From positions 186,001 through 250,000 of the forward strand of contig KE546979.1 of the NCBI GenBank assembly GCA_000442125.1: 64,000 nt of DNA, written 5' to 3'. This stretch comes from Opeltia flavorubescens. Its lineage: Eukaryota; Ascomycota; Lecanoromycetes; Teloschistales; Teloschistaceae. The notes beneath the pieces are model-generated. The model ran no database searches. It was given only the letters and a program-made list of their open reading frames with translations, and was not told where the DNA came from. Below, piece after piece: positions 53,517-62,420 of this stretch; within the stretch, counting starts at the first letter, position 1, and each line of letters opens with the position of its first letter. Both the position numbers and the translations under genes were made by a program.

Positions 53517-54018
53517 TTATGTATTATCCGTGCACAAGTTTGGCCATCCAAAAGGCACATAACATAGACATTCCATCTGTTGTAGATCCCCATGAATCCA
53601 CGCCACTTTGACTTCCAACATATGGAGACTTTCTTCTAGACTAGGTCCTTGCCCCCCTTCCAACTCACTCTTGATACCCCCGGAAGGAACGGAGCCTAAT
53701 GGACCATAGCGCACTGTGTGTGGAAAAAGCCTATCGCGGACGGTGCAAATTTGGCGTAACAGCGAAAAGAACTGGATCCTGTCCCGGTGTACTTGACCGC
53801 TGAGGGAGTATAATTCTTCACGGGTCTTGCCGTGATGATCAAGAGTGAGATATCGCAATTGCTGAAGACACGTAAATGGATGTTTTTGATGGAAGTGTGG
53901 GGGTGTTGGGAGAAGAGGATTGACATACCTTTCTATATTCCGGGTCCGTGGGCTTGACGAGACGGTATTGGGGATTACTCACTACTCGTGGAACTATATC
54001 GGTGCTTGTGATAGACAT
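53517..54018 (-). CDS. Tandem-family small protein E
   Basis: Exons 53929-54018 and 53517-53861, 144 residues; 67-nt intron with a strong GTATGT donor and CTTCAG acceptor. Exon 1 ends NPQYRLVKPTDPEYRK and exon 2 starts QLRYLTLDHHGKTREELYSLSGQV. The helix RIQFFSLLRQICTVRDRLFP and the C-terminal LEESLHMLEVKVAWIHGDLQQMECLC follow, and the end (FGWPNLCTDNT) is not conserved. Closest to F in exon 1 (QYRxxKPTDxEYxK). Its intron has the best splice signals of the nine and anchors the shared gene structure. Function unknown. Confidence 0.75.
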
Positions 54019-54185
54019 TACGCTTGTCCTTGTAGTATAGACTCGTGAGGTTTATGTTTGACCCTTGATGAACTCCGTGGAAGAATAAAGAACGGAGGAG
54101 GAGTGGTACGAAAGAGCGAAAAACATTCACCGTACATGGAAGTTTTATCCTATTCTTGCTTCTAATGTTCCTTGAATCGGGTTAT

Positions 54186-54191
54186 ACGTCA
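54186..54191. promoter_or_regulatory. Half-CRE bZIP site upstream of gene E
   Basis: ACGTCA on the plus strand (TGACGTAT on the gene strand) about 170 bp up from the ATG; the same TGACGTAT form occurs before gene F. Confidence 0.4.
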
Positions 54192-54350
54192 TCAGGGTCT
54201 TGTTCAACCAAAAATTAACGAAGAAGATCATCACTTCTGTTTGATTCATCGGGAAAGAGAATGTCAGACACCACAAATTCTTCGACGACTACCCGCCCTG
54301 TCCTCCACTAATTCACACTTCCTGCACTCCCATACCCAGCTCTCTCAACC

Positions 54351-54851
54351 CTACCCGTCAAGACTCAACATCCTCCGCTCGCAGCGCGAAGACATCAGAG
54401 TCAAATCTCCCTTGATACTCAACACTTTGTTCAACAATCGAATGAGAGTTTCTTCGAGGCAAAATTCTTGCCCCGGTTCTGGCTTAAAATCGAATTCGTA
54501 GCGTGGGGGATGAGACACTATAGTAGGGCGACCCAATTCTGGAAACAGGCTTTGTTGGGTTTTACGGATTCGTCGCATTAGAATATCGAGCTGGGCACGG
54601 TCCGACCGTATTTGCTTGTTGAGCGTGCGCATTTCTTTGGGCGTTTTGATGTCGTGGATGTCGAGGGTTAGGTATTTGAAGGTCAGATGAGGCCGGAGTG
54701 CCTGTTTTTGATGAGAACGAAGGATTTAGGGCTTGTGGGAAGAAGGTGAGCGAACCTTTTGATATTCTGCGTCTGTAGGCTTGATAGGACGGTACTGAGG
54801 TCGACTTCCGCGTGGAGTTTTGTGGGAGTTCATGGTTTGCAATGCTGACAT
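54351..54851 (-). CDS. Tandem-family small protein F
   Basis: Exons 54756-54851 and 54351-54701, 148 residues; 54-nt intron (GTTCGC..AACAG). Exon 1 ends RPQYRPIKPTDAEYQK. Exon 2 has six extra residues (ALRPHL) before the shared TFKYLTLDIHDIKTPKEM, because the acceptor lies further upstream than in its neighbours. Then comes a helix RAQLDILMRRIRKTQQSLFPEL, a Pro-rich loop and LEETLIRLLNKVLSIKGDLTLMSSRCERRMLSL. This retains the full C-terminal Cys-x-x-Arg-Met signature. An ATG six codons downstream (54833) is a possible alternative start. Function unknown. Confidence 0.75.
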
Positions 54852-54948
54852 AGGCGTGATTGAACTTAACAGAACTTGATCACAAATGATCTCTCGGGTA
54901 GATTCAAAAGGGAAAGATGAAGTAAACTGAGTGCAAAAAGCTTAGCAT

Positions 54949-54954
54949 ACGTCA
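54949..54954. promoter_or_regulatory. Half-CRE bZIP site upstream of gene F
   Basis: ACGTCA (TGACGTAT on the gene strand) about 100 bp upstream of the ATG. Confidence 0.4.
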
Positions 54955-55007
54955 TTTTGAAATATTCGAACTAGATCATCGATACTATTTCCAATCAACA
55001 CAAAAAG

Positions 55008-55534
55008 TCAAAGGCTCCAATTCCCTCCATCCGCCATTCCAAAATCACTCAACCCATGTGCGAAGTACAACATCCAACACGAACATTGATCCTCAATGAT
55101 GTCCAAATCATCCCTCACATCCATCAACCTCCTCTCCAGCTCTAGCGTAACCCTCCCAAACCCTAATTCTGCTCTACCAAGGCACCTATCACTGCCCTGA
55201 CGATGGCACTGGCAGCCCCGAGATATCGTGTCGCTAAGGTATTGATTGAATATGCTTCGTGATTCAGAGAGGAGCCGTTCAAGACCGATGAGTTCCTTTT
55301 GATGAATGTGTATTGGTGAGACGAGCCGTATGGCCTTATCTTGTGTTTCGTTTTCGAAGTCAAGAGTGACGTATTTTGCGCCCTGGAAATAAATCAACTC
55401 TTGAAAGAGGGGCAGCGATGGATACAGGACGTTTTGGTAGAACGAACCCTTGCATCGGGACCTTCATGCTGTATGGGCAAGTAGTGAACTTCGGGAAAGG
55501 ATCTGGGAGTGTTGATAGAAAATGAATTAGCCAT
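55008..55534 (-). CDS. Tandem-family small protein G
   Basis: Exons 55448-55534 and 55008-55382, 153 residues; 65-nt intron (GTTCGT..TTCCAG). Exon 1 (29 codons, as in H and I) contains EVHYLPIQHEGPDAR. Exon 2 starts GAKYVTLDFENETQDKAIRL and goes on with KELIGLERLLSESRSIFNQYL, a Cys-containing loop, then LELERRLMDVRDDLDIIEDQC. A short extra tail (LSDFGMADGGNWSL) follows. Belongs to the subgroup B-G-H-I-J (exon 1 with VQYLP, exon 2 with G-x-K-[YH]). Its promoter closely matches that of H over at least 60 bp, so G and H are a recent pair. Function unknown. Confidence 0.75.
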
Positions 55535-55685
55535 GGAGGGCGATATGATCTAGTTGTTGGGTCTGGTAATCAATGTATGGTATTGTAGAGGAGATAGATG
55601 ATAGAGGAAAGAAGTCGGAAAGCATGATTACTTATAGAGCCTCTGAAACAAATTGGCTCGTGATCGGGCTCGGGGTATCGTGATA

Positions 55686-55692
55686 TGAGTCA
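55686..55692. promoter_or_regulatory. AP-1/Gcn4-type bZIP site upstream of gene G
   Basis: TGAGTCA about 155 bp upstream of the ATG, within a GATATGAGTCAC block shared with gene H. Confidence 0.5.
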
Positions 55693-55804
55693 CTAAAACT
55701 CTTTTAGATGAATGTTAAACATCATCAGTACTATCTTCAACGCCACGGAAACCCATGCTAGACCCCCAAGGCTTCACCATATTCCTACGGCCATCCATCT
55801 TTCA

Positions 55805-56296
55805 CTAAGTTCCATTCTCATTCTCCAATTCATACATCCTATTTGCGCATGCGATGAATATTTTATCCATATCCTCCCGTGCATCCAATACTTTCATCTC
55901 CAGCTTCAGGATAGCCCTCCCATATCCAGCTTCATTTTTCCTGAAGAACTCCCCATCATCGTCGATGTGATATTTACAATCCAAAAACCCTGCATTTCTA
56001 ATGTATTCATCAAATTTCGCCCTGGACACAGAGAGAAGACTTCCAAGATCGAGGAGCCGTGGGGAATCTTTTTTGCGTAGTTGCTGGGAAATCTTTTTGC
56101 ACTCGCTCTCGGTCGTGGTTCGGAGGTCAAGAGTGATATATTTTGGGCCCTAGGAACAATTTAGCATGCGTATATAGGAGAAATGAGATCAAGGAAAAGA
56201 GAAACGAGCCTCTGTATCGGTACTCCGATGCTCTACAGGCACGTATTGAACTTCGGTAAAGAAAGGTATGTTTGTGTCAGACGTAGAAATCGACAT
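55805..56296 (-). CDS. Tandem-family small protein H (GC-AG intron)
   Basis: Exons 56210-56296 and 55805-56149, 143 residues. The intron is at the family position and in phase 0, but its donor is GCTCGT where sisters have GTTCGT; a TCCTAG acceptor follows. It is either a working GC-AG intron or a damaged donor. Without splicing the frame from the ATG closes soon after. Exon 1 contains EVQYVPVEHRSTDTE; exon 2 starts GPKYITLDLRTTTESECKKI. Then come LLDLGSLLSVSRAKFDEYI and ILKLEMKVLDAREDMDKIFIACANRMYEL, the clearest version of the C-terminal signature. Function unknown. Confidence 0.7.
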
Positions 56297-56449
56297 TGAC
56301 GGCGAGATGATTCGGTGGTCTTGTTGTTAAATTTAATAAATATCGACGTGGAGAGGATAAATGATGGAAAAAGAAAGTTAAAAGTACTTAAACATTTATA
56401 GAATCTCCGAAACGAGTTGACTCAGGATCTTGCTCGGGGAATCGCGATA

Positions 56450-56456
56450 TGAGTCA
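56450..56456. promoter_or_regulatory. AP-1/Gcn4-type bZIP sites upstream of gene H
   Basis: TGAGTCA about 157 bp upstream of the ATG, with a second site TGACTCA at 56418-56424. Confidence 0.5.
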
Positions 56457-56580
56457 CCAAAATACTCTCATTGACAGACTAATAAATGACGACGATTATC
56501 AATACTTTCCTGACACCGCCAGAAACAAGGACTTGACACCTCAATTCTCCCCTCATCCTATCATCCAGCTTCCACGACTC

Positions 56581-57064
56581 TTAGCTCGAGGAGTTCAACT
56601 CCACCATCCTACTCAAACACCCGTCTGTCAACCAACACATATCTTGTTTCAACTCCATGAATTTCCTCTCCAGCTCCGAGATAGCCTTCCCAATACTTGA
56701 CTCTTCTCTACTAACGCAATATCCATCACGATCAACGGAGTATCGACAATTCCAAGGCTCCAAGACCCTAAAGTATCGATCATATCTCCCTCGAGCTTCT
56801 GCTAGGAGGCTTCCCAGTTGGACGAGTTGACGCTTGTCTCTGCATACCTGTTCCGCGATTTTTAGGGCCTCGGGTCCGGTTGTGTTTCGAAGGTTGAGAG
56901 TGATATGTTTTACGCCCTGGACCCAAATCAAGAGTTGGAGAAGGAGCGATGAATATGTGGAGAACTGGGAGACGAACAGGCAAGTTGGCATTTTGATGCC
57001 ATATGGGCAAATACTGAACTTTGAGACAGTTTGGTGAAGCTGTCTCGGAAGTAGATGCAGCCAT
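56581..57064 (-). CDS. Tandem-family small protein I
   Basis: Exons 56978-57064 and 56581-56916, 140 residues; 61-nt intron (GTTCGT..GTCCAG). Exon 1 has KVQYLPIWHQNANLP; exon 2 opens GVKHITLNLRNTTGPEALKI, with His for Tyr and Asn for Asp in the motif. The helix RQLVQLGSLLAEARGRYDRYF, a loop (CRYSVDRDGYCVSREE) like that of H, and ISELERKFMELKQDMCWLTDGCLSRMVEL follow. An upstream in-frame ATG at 57130 would add 22 residues; I chose the one that gives the 29-codon exon 1 of G and H. Function unknown. Confidence 0.75.
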
Positions 57065-57192
57065 CGAGCGAGACAAGCTGCTTTCAAGAATGGGCTGTAA
57101 TACTCGATATTTTTTTCCCACAGAGGACAAAAGATGGAGGAAAGATCTTCAACGATTTGAGTAATTATGATATGTTCTGAAACGTGAGTTTT

Positions 57193-57199
57193 TGACTCA
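57193..57199. promoter_or_regulatory. AP-1/Gcn4-type bZIP site upstream of gene I
   Basis: TGACTCA about 132 bp upstream of the ATG. Confidence 0.5.
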
Positions 57200-57295
57200 C
57201 AATGCCGTTTGAAAAATTATATTGGGAGTCATAATCTCCCGTCATGACCCTTTGAAGTTTCAACCTTTTTGCCACCGCGAGAACCTCCATATATT

Positions 57296-57818
57296 TCAAT
57301 CCACCGCCAGCCTCTGGAGCTCCAGCATCTTATTCGTACACCTATTTCCCAAAATATGCATATCGATCGTCACACCATCCATCTTCCTCTCCAGCTTCAA
57401 CATGGTCACCGCAAAATTTGATTCGTCTAAGATATACCCTCCCTTCATATCGCACAAGCTGTGCCGACCCTGCCTAAATTTTTCGTCGAATTTCCATCGA
57501 GAGTCGAGAAAGAGGAATCTGAGCTCCCAGACTTGCTCGGCATCGTTGCGTAATTGCGTGGAGATTGTCGTGAGTTCGCCCAATGATTTGTTCTGGATGT
57601 CGAGAGTGATATGTTTGGGGCACTGTAGAGTAGGTCAGTACGCGAGGAATCCAGTGCATGAGGCTAGAGCAATAGGGAAATGATTAAGGGGATCACACCT
57701 TGAGATCACGATCAGGTTCTTGTTGCTCCACAGGTAGGTACACAGGTAGGTATTGAACCTGAGTCACGGCAGACGAACGCGGCTTAGAGAAACGTGGCCT
57801 GGAGGGACGAATAGACAT
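57296..57818 (-). CDS. Tandem-family small protein J
   Basis: Exons 57699-57818 and 57296-57622, 148 residues; 76-nt intron (GTGTGA..CTGAC..CTACAG). Exon 1 is longer (40 codons), Arg/Pro-rich and has the YLPV motif doubled (VQYLPVYLPVEQQEP). Exon 2 starts CPKHITLDIQNKSLGELTTI, followed by VWELRFLFLDSRWKFDEKF and MLKLERKMDGVTIDMHILGNRCTNKMLEL. This is the first gene of the nine-copy run and is divergent to K. Function unknown. Confidence 0.75.
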
Positions 57819-57986
57819 TTCCAGCGGAAGTTTCGGAGAGTTGCGTATTTGAGGTCTGATATTTTGTGGATTCTCTAGGGAGAGATGAAAATTTGGAGGT
57901 GAGGAGAGCAAGAAGGAGGGAAGCGTTGAAAACGTCTGAAGGAGCAACAGGTATTCGGTGTCAATTTACGGAATCATCAAGGACAT

Positions 57987-58004
57987 CGTGATGACGTTCG
58001 TCAC
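57987..58004. promoter_or_regulatory. Palindromic CRE-like site between genes J and K
   Basis: GTGATGACGTTCGTCAC, an inverted pair of TGACG half sites, about 175 bp upstream of both divergent starts. Confidence 0.45.
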
Positions 58005-58178
58005 TTTTTTCTCCATCAGATATATTCCGTTGTGAAGACGGTCATCACGATCATCTTCGAAAGGACAAAAACGCCAGAACCCCTAGAGTACATAAAGTTC
58101 AATCGCATGCTCTTAATGCACCAACTCGAATCCCCTTAGTCCAAACCCAGCCCAGACAAACCACCCCGACCTACATAA

Positions 58179-58649
58179 ATGTACTCCCATATAGGGTATC
58201 GACACCCCGACCCTCGACTCCTCCCCCCCAAAATCCCTCTCACCTACGAAACAACCTCTTCTCCCTCCCATGCCCCCGTAATCCGGGAGAGACGTCTCCT
58301 CGACTTCGACTGTTCTCAAAAAACCTACACGGAGCTCGCGGACATCCGCGTCTCAATGAAGGACGATAGGATCCTTCTTCATGGATTCAAAGTGGAAATG
58401 GAACTTCGCCTGATGACTCTGCAGTCCCAGGATAGGAAAATGAAAAAGGAGAGGTTGGGTTGGCTTGATGAGGGTAGACGCGATGATACCGAGGAGGTGA
58501 TTCGGGCTATGTTCATCGAGCATGTGAGGAAAAATATTGGAGTATTGGTGGAGAAGATAGGAGAAGCGGAGGACGATATTCGAGCACTTGAGGACGAGTG
58601 TTATATAAGGATGTTTAGGATTAGTGGGTATCGTTCGACTAGACTGTGA
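58179..58649 (+). CDS. Small helical protein, family relative K
   Basis: Single exon, 156 residues, plus strand, divergent from J. After a Pro-rich N-terminus, RRLLDFDCSQKTYTELADI stands in the KYxTLD position. A helix RILLHGFKVEMELRLMTL follows, and the C-terminal helix VEKIGEAEDDIRALEDECYIRMFRI matches gene G (DDL..IEDQC) closely. It lacks the family intron. I place it as an older or retro-copied branch; no function is known. Confidence 0.6.
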   Translation: MYSHIGYRHPDPRLLPPKIPLTYETTSSPSHAPVIRERRLLDFDCSQKTYTELADIRVSMKDDRILLHGFKVEMELRLMTLQSQDRKMKKERLGWLDEGRRDDTEEVIRAMFIEHVRKNIGVLVEKIGEAEDDIRALEDECYIRMFRISGYRSTRL

Positions 58650-59145
58650 AGGGAGAGATTAGATAGATGGGGTTTGAATGTGACAAGTGGAAGGTTGTAA
58701 TCAGATAGGAGAGAAGTCTTGGGATGGGTTCTATTTTGGATGGCTGGTTGGCATTGTGACTCTTGACTTTTTTCTAAATGGAACCTGACTGAAAATTTGT
58801 TTGGCCAATCCTTCATGATACCATCGATGCGCTTCAGGTGATTTAATACCGCTGCTGTGGGTCCTCCTAGGATTTCTCCCAAATTATGATGGTCGAAGTT
58901 GCAAGAAAGGACGTCAATCGATAGGAGTAGGATGCTCGCTCTCGATGAAAAGAATGAAAGCGTTGCTGATACAGAGCATGTTGCTAGGGGAAGCAGAATA
59001 CAATGGTATGGCTTCATTCACACAGCGTAAGAAAAGCGATCGGAGCCTGTAGCTTTCGTGAGCATGACAGCGTCCCCGAAGCAGGATATATATCCTACCA
59101 ACTTGTGCTACCATTCTGTCAAGCCATCGCACATTCCCCAGTCAT
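58650..59145. other. Spacer holding a probable family fragment
   Basis: About 500 bp between K and L. It holds the fragment described separately; no whole gene seen. Confidence 0.4.
58787..58912 (-). pseudogene. Fragment of a tandem-family gene
   Basis: A minus-strand frame reads CNFDHHNLGEILGGP..LNHLKRIDGIMKDWPNKF. This lines up with exon 2 of gene D (TLDVHNSSRDEIFGLP..LKWLIDQIERSRRTIF) in length and spacing. No exon 1 with usable splice sites and no C-terminal helix were found, so it is probably a truncated relic. Confidence 0.35.
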
Positions 59146-59628
59146 TCACCTCGTAGCCTCCATTATCAAGTCGGTAACCATTTCAACAACATTGTCTCTA
59201 ACCTCCTGGAGGTCCCTGTTCAATTTTCGAATCTTATCCACCACGCTCCCCACGCCCTCAAGAAAGAGACACCGATAATATCGCTCCGATGCTTCGTGGG
59301 TGCCGTTGTCCCCGTCAAGATCCCGGACCATGCTCCACTCCCACGAAACCTGTGGCTTTTCCAACATCCCATCTCTCTCTGGTCCAACCAATCGTTCGAC
59401 TTGCATTTGATGCTCTGTCTGCTTCTGTGCCCTGAGATAGTCCGATCGCGATTCGAGCTCCTTCCGTAGCGTAGAAAGATGCTCCTGGTCTTCTTTTGCA
59501 GTATTGTTGATCGGGAAGAGCCTGAGATCAAGCACCTGCTGCGGTAGGTTGGGATTACGGGCGAGATACTTGGGGTGTAGAGGTTTGAGGGTGCGGGAAT
59601 ATGGGAGCGATGGGTAGATGACGGACAT
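59146..59628 (-). CDS. Small helical protein, family relative L
   Basis: Single exon, 160 residues, minus strand, at the right edge of the array. VLDLRLFPINNTAKEDQEHL takes the place of the KYxTLD motif, followed by helices STLRKELESRSDYLRAQKQTEHQMQ and VDKIRKLNRDLQEVRDNVVEMVTDLI. The intron is absent. The N-terminus (YPSLPYSRTLKPLHPKYLARNP) is Pro/Arg-rich like exon 1 of C to F. The most diverged relative, so membership is tentative. Function unknown. Confidence 0.5.
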   Translation of the reverse strand: MSVIYPSLPYSRTLKPLHPKYLARNPNLPQQVLDLRLFPINNTAKEDQEHLSTLRKELESRSDYLRAQKQTEHQMQVERLVGPERDGMLEKPQVSWEWSMVRDLDGDNGTHEASERYYRCLFLEGVGSVVDKIRKLNRDLQEVRDNVVEMVTDLIMEATR

Positions 59629-60777
59629 GGTGAAACAACGCTGTGGGCGAGTTCAATTGGTGTGGATGTCGTAATGGGGTTGTGCGGATGAAGGTGACGC
59701 TGATTGAGTCCGCCGAGGATTGAGCAGTCTCAAAGATGGTGGAAAGTTTGATGATCGGTGTGCGCCGGGGGGAAGAGCTCTTGATTCTAAGAGACTGATG
59801 ACGATGAGAATGGAACTGTGATGGAGGGGTTATAGACGGGAAATATGTGTCTTCGATAGAACAGAAAATGCTCTAGTTGTTTCAACGTCTCAGGGTCGCC
59901 CTGGCCTATTGAGACGGTCAAAAATAGAATTGGCAGTTAAGGCAAGCTTTAAAGTCATGATTTTGCACTTGAATGCAAATTGAGAAACGTCCCGGGGTAG
60001 TAGATTGATATCCTACCTGACCATTGTCTCTGATTGGTTTTCAAAGTCTATTCTGGTCGAAACGAAGCTGTATACTCATAATTCTTGGAACTAATCTGGA
60101 TGCTGCTGATGATCTGACATTATTCGAAGCAGCAGGCTATTCAAATACAACCTAAATCACAAAGAGCGCAAACTCCTCTTAGCTCCCTTTCCAGCTTCAT
60201 ATTCTATTTGGAACACGGTATAGGGTGTGAAGCTATGTCAGTGGTATAGCGATTCTGTCGCCGGCGTCATGCACAAGAAGTTCTCGAACACCCGCCTTAG
60301 TCGGCGAGTTCATCCAGCAAAGAACTACGTTCCAGCCACTTCGCAAACGATAGACGATATTCAGCTTTACGATAAAGTGATATACGGAAACGCTCAGTCT
60401 TTGACGGAGAGAGATATTCCCGGCCGGTCCGAAAATGTGGCTTGTTGGCGCCCAGTGTGTTACAAAGAGTGGCTCGGGATTCATGATCGTCCAGTAGATA
60501 TCAGCGCCTGCGTCTAAATCGACATGCCAGGTCTTATTAGTGACGGAACAGTCGTGACTCCATGTATCGAATCGAGGGGCGAACTAGTCGACTGCTCGAC
60601 CGGATCCGATCGTGGGAAGATGTATAGATATTAGTAATTGAATCTATGAGGTAGTATGATCGTGTCGCTATCGTTGAGCTTCTACTGAAGAGGGCGCTTG
60701 TGGCATGGATATCTAGCTCATCAAAGCCACCAGCGAAACCATCGATCACTGCAGGGTATCTCAACAAGCCACTAAGA
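59629..60777. other. Intergenic DNA, no gene seen
   Basis: About 1.15 kb. A 96-codon open frame (60227-60517, +) has no recognisable feature. Confidence 0.45.
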
Positions 60778-61887
60778 TCACAAGGAAACGACAACCTTCT
60801 TCGCCGACACACCCTTCATATTCAAATCCAAAGCCTCCTGCACATGCTCGAGTCCTTCGCCCACAACCTGAGGCTCCGGTGCGGCGCGGTATTTCCCATT
60901 CGCCAGAGCCGACGGCAAAAAGTCCTCGTAGATGATCCGACTCACTTCGTTAGCCATAAGATCGCTACCGAAGATGAATTTCGTAGCGACGCCCTTGCGC
61001 TTTGCTGTGAACCAGGTCGAGATGTTGGACCAGATGAACGAGAACACCAGCCCGATCATACCCATTGTGTTCTTTGGCATCTTTTCGGGCCAATCAACAC
61101 TAGCCTGAGCGACGAACTTTTTCCCCTGGGAGGCACCGATGATGGCAAGACAGGGTGGGATGGAGCGGTTACCGATGGCTATAGCCCCTGCGGATCGTTG
61201 ATTCTGTAGAGCCTTGATAATATCTGGTACGACCGTCGGGCTGTTGTAATCCCAGACCTCTGATGCGCCAAGTCCCTTCACGTAGTCGAAGTTCTTAGGT
61301 GAAGCAGTAGTAAAAACCTTGTAGCCGGACGCGACCGCCAGCTGAATAGCGTTGCTACCCACGCTTGTGGAGCCACCCCAAACGAGTAGGATGTCGTCTT
61401 TTGGCGTAGGATTCATTGAAGGTGACGGCAAGGCCAGATAGTCTTTCTGGTACAGAGCACAAGCGGCTGTGGAAAGGCATAGTGGTAGCACACAAGCAGA
61501 TTCATAGGACATCGAACCGGGAATGGGCGAGGTAAGGTTCGCTCTGGTGACAGTGTATTGCTGAAAGGCTCCCTCGGCAGAATTGTTGCTCCTCTTATCC
61601 ATACTGACTACGTGAGCTAGGACACGATCACCGACACGGAAACGGTCAACACCGGCGCCGACTTCGACGACCTCGCCGGCAAGATCGCTGCCGAGGATAA
61701 AAGGGTACTTGATCCAGGAAAACATCATGTCGCCGATAACTTGCTTGCCCCAGTCGACCGGATTGACAGCGATGGCTCCATTCTTGACGACGATTTCGTT
61801 GGCAGTGGGTGATGTGTAGGGGGCGGATCCGACTTGGAGGGGCTTGGCGGATTTGGCGGATAGCCAGGCTGCGGTATTTGACGGCAT
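60778..61887 (-). CDS. MDR-superfamily oxidoreductase, CipB-like
   Basis: Single exon, 369 residues: a medium-chain dehydrogenase/reductase of the quinone-oxidoreductase/CipB type. It has the GroES-like N-terminal domain (VDWGKQVIG..YPFILGSDLAGEVVEVG) and the Rossmann domain with the nucleotide loop LLVWGGSTSVGSNAIQLA. The structural and catalytic zinc Cys clusters of true alcohol dehydrogenases are absent, so it probably acts as an NADPH-dependent enone or quinone reductase. That is known of the family; the substrate here is unknown. No intron and no clustered partner enzyme except the SDR-like gene 530 bp away, divergent from it. Confidence 0.9.
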   Translation of the reverse strand: MPSNTAAWLSAKSAKPLQVGSAPYTSPTANEIVVKNGAIAVNPVDWGKQVIGDMMFSWIKYPFILGSDLAGEVVEVGAGVDRFRVGDRVLAHVVSMDKRSNNSAEGAFQQYTVTRANLTSPIPGSMSYESACVLPLCLSTAACALYQKDYLALPSPSMNPTPKDDILLVWGGSTSVGSNAIQLAVASGYKVFTTASPKNFDYVKGLGASEVWDYNSPTVVPDIIKALQNQRSAGAIAIGNRSIPPCLAIIGASQGKKFVAQASVDWPEKMPKNTMGMIGLVFSFIWSNISTWFTAKRKGVATKFIFGSDLMANEVSRIIYEDFLPSALANGKYRAAPEPQVVGEGLEHVQEALDLNMKGVSAKKVVVSL

Positions 61888-62420
61888 TGAAAGTATAGGG
61901 TGGGATTGAAGAGGACTGGGAAGACAGTGAACAAGCGTTGTACCGAAATAGCGGGGTTAGGAATGAGGAGGCGCACCGACAAGGACAGGCGATATGATTG
62001 GGGTGTGCAGTGAACCAGGAAGACACTGTGTGGGAGAACTGTAGGATCCGTGCCAGCTCACTCTAAGTTCAATGGGTCGCACACCCTCTTGATTTAAGCA
62101 CGTGTGGGGCACGTGTGTAACCTTGTTGGCGGAGTATTTCTGGCGGAGTTCGGAGAATATCGCGTTGCGGTGTGGTTACTGATTCGTCATTTCGTACGTC
62201 GTATCAATGCACGATAGCCTCATATTTTCTGCACTCGTGGTTTGACCTGCCTATCTTGTCATGTGATGTTGTCCATCTTCTCGCTTACAGCTTCTGCCTC
62301 TTAGAAGGATCAACATTACAATATACTAACCTTTGTCGGCGGACGTTCCCATTTCCGCGTAGCTCAAAGAATTGCACCTATAATCATTTCAAGAGTGAGA
62401 GACTTGGTGGGGTCAGCTCC
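61888..62420. promoter_or_regulatory. Bidirectional promoter spacer
   Basis: About 530 bp between the divergent MDR and SDR-like genes, which could be co-regulated from here. No specific site assigned. Confidence 0.4.

Noticed and set aside
60232-60310. tRNA-like stretch (GCTATGTCAGTGGTATAGC resembles a D-arm)
   Set aside because: No matching anticodon or acceptor stem and no proper T-arm consensus follow.
38248-60777. Transposon or virus-like element as the cause of the accessory block
   Set aside because: No reverse transcriptase, integrase, transposase, capsid or terminal repeats were seen.
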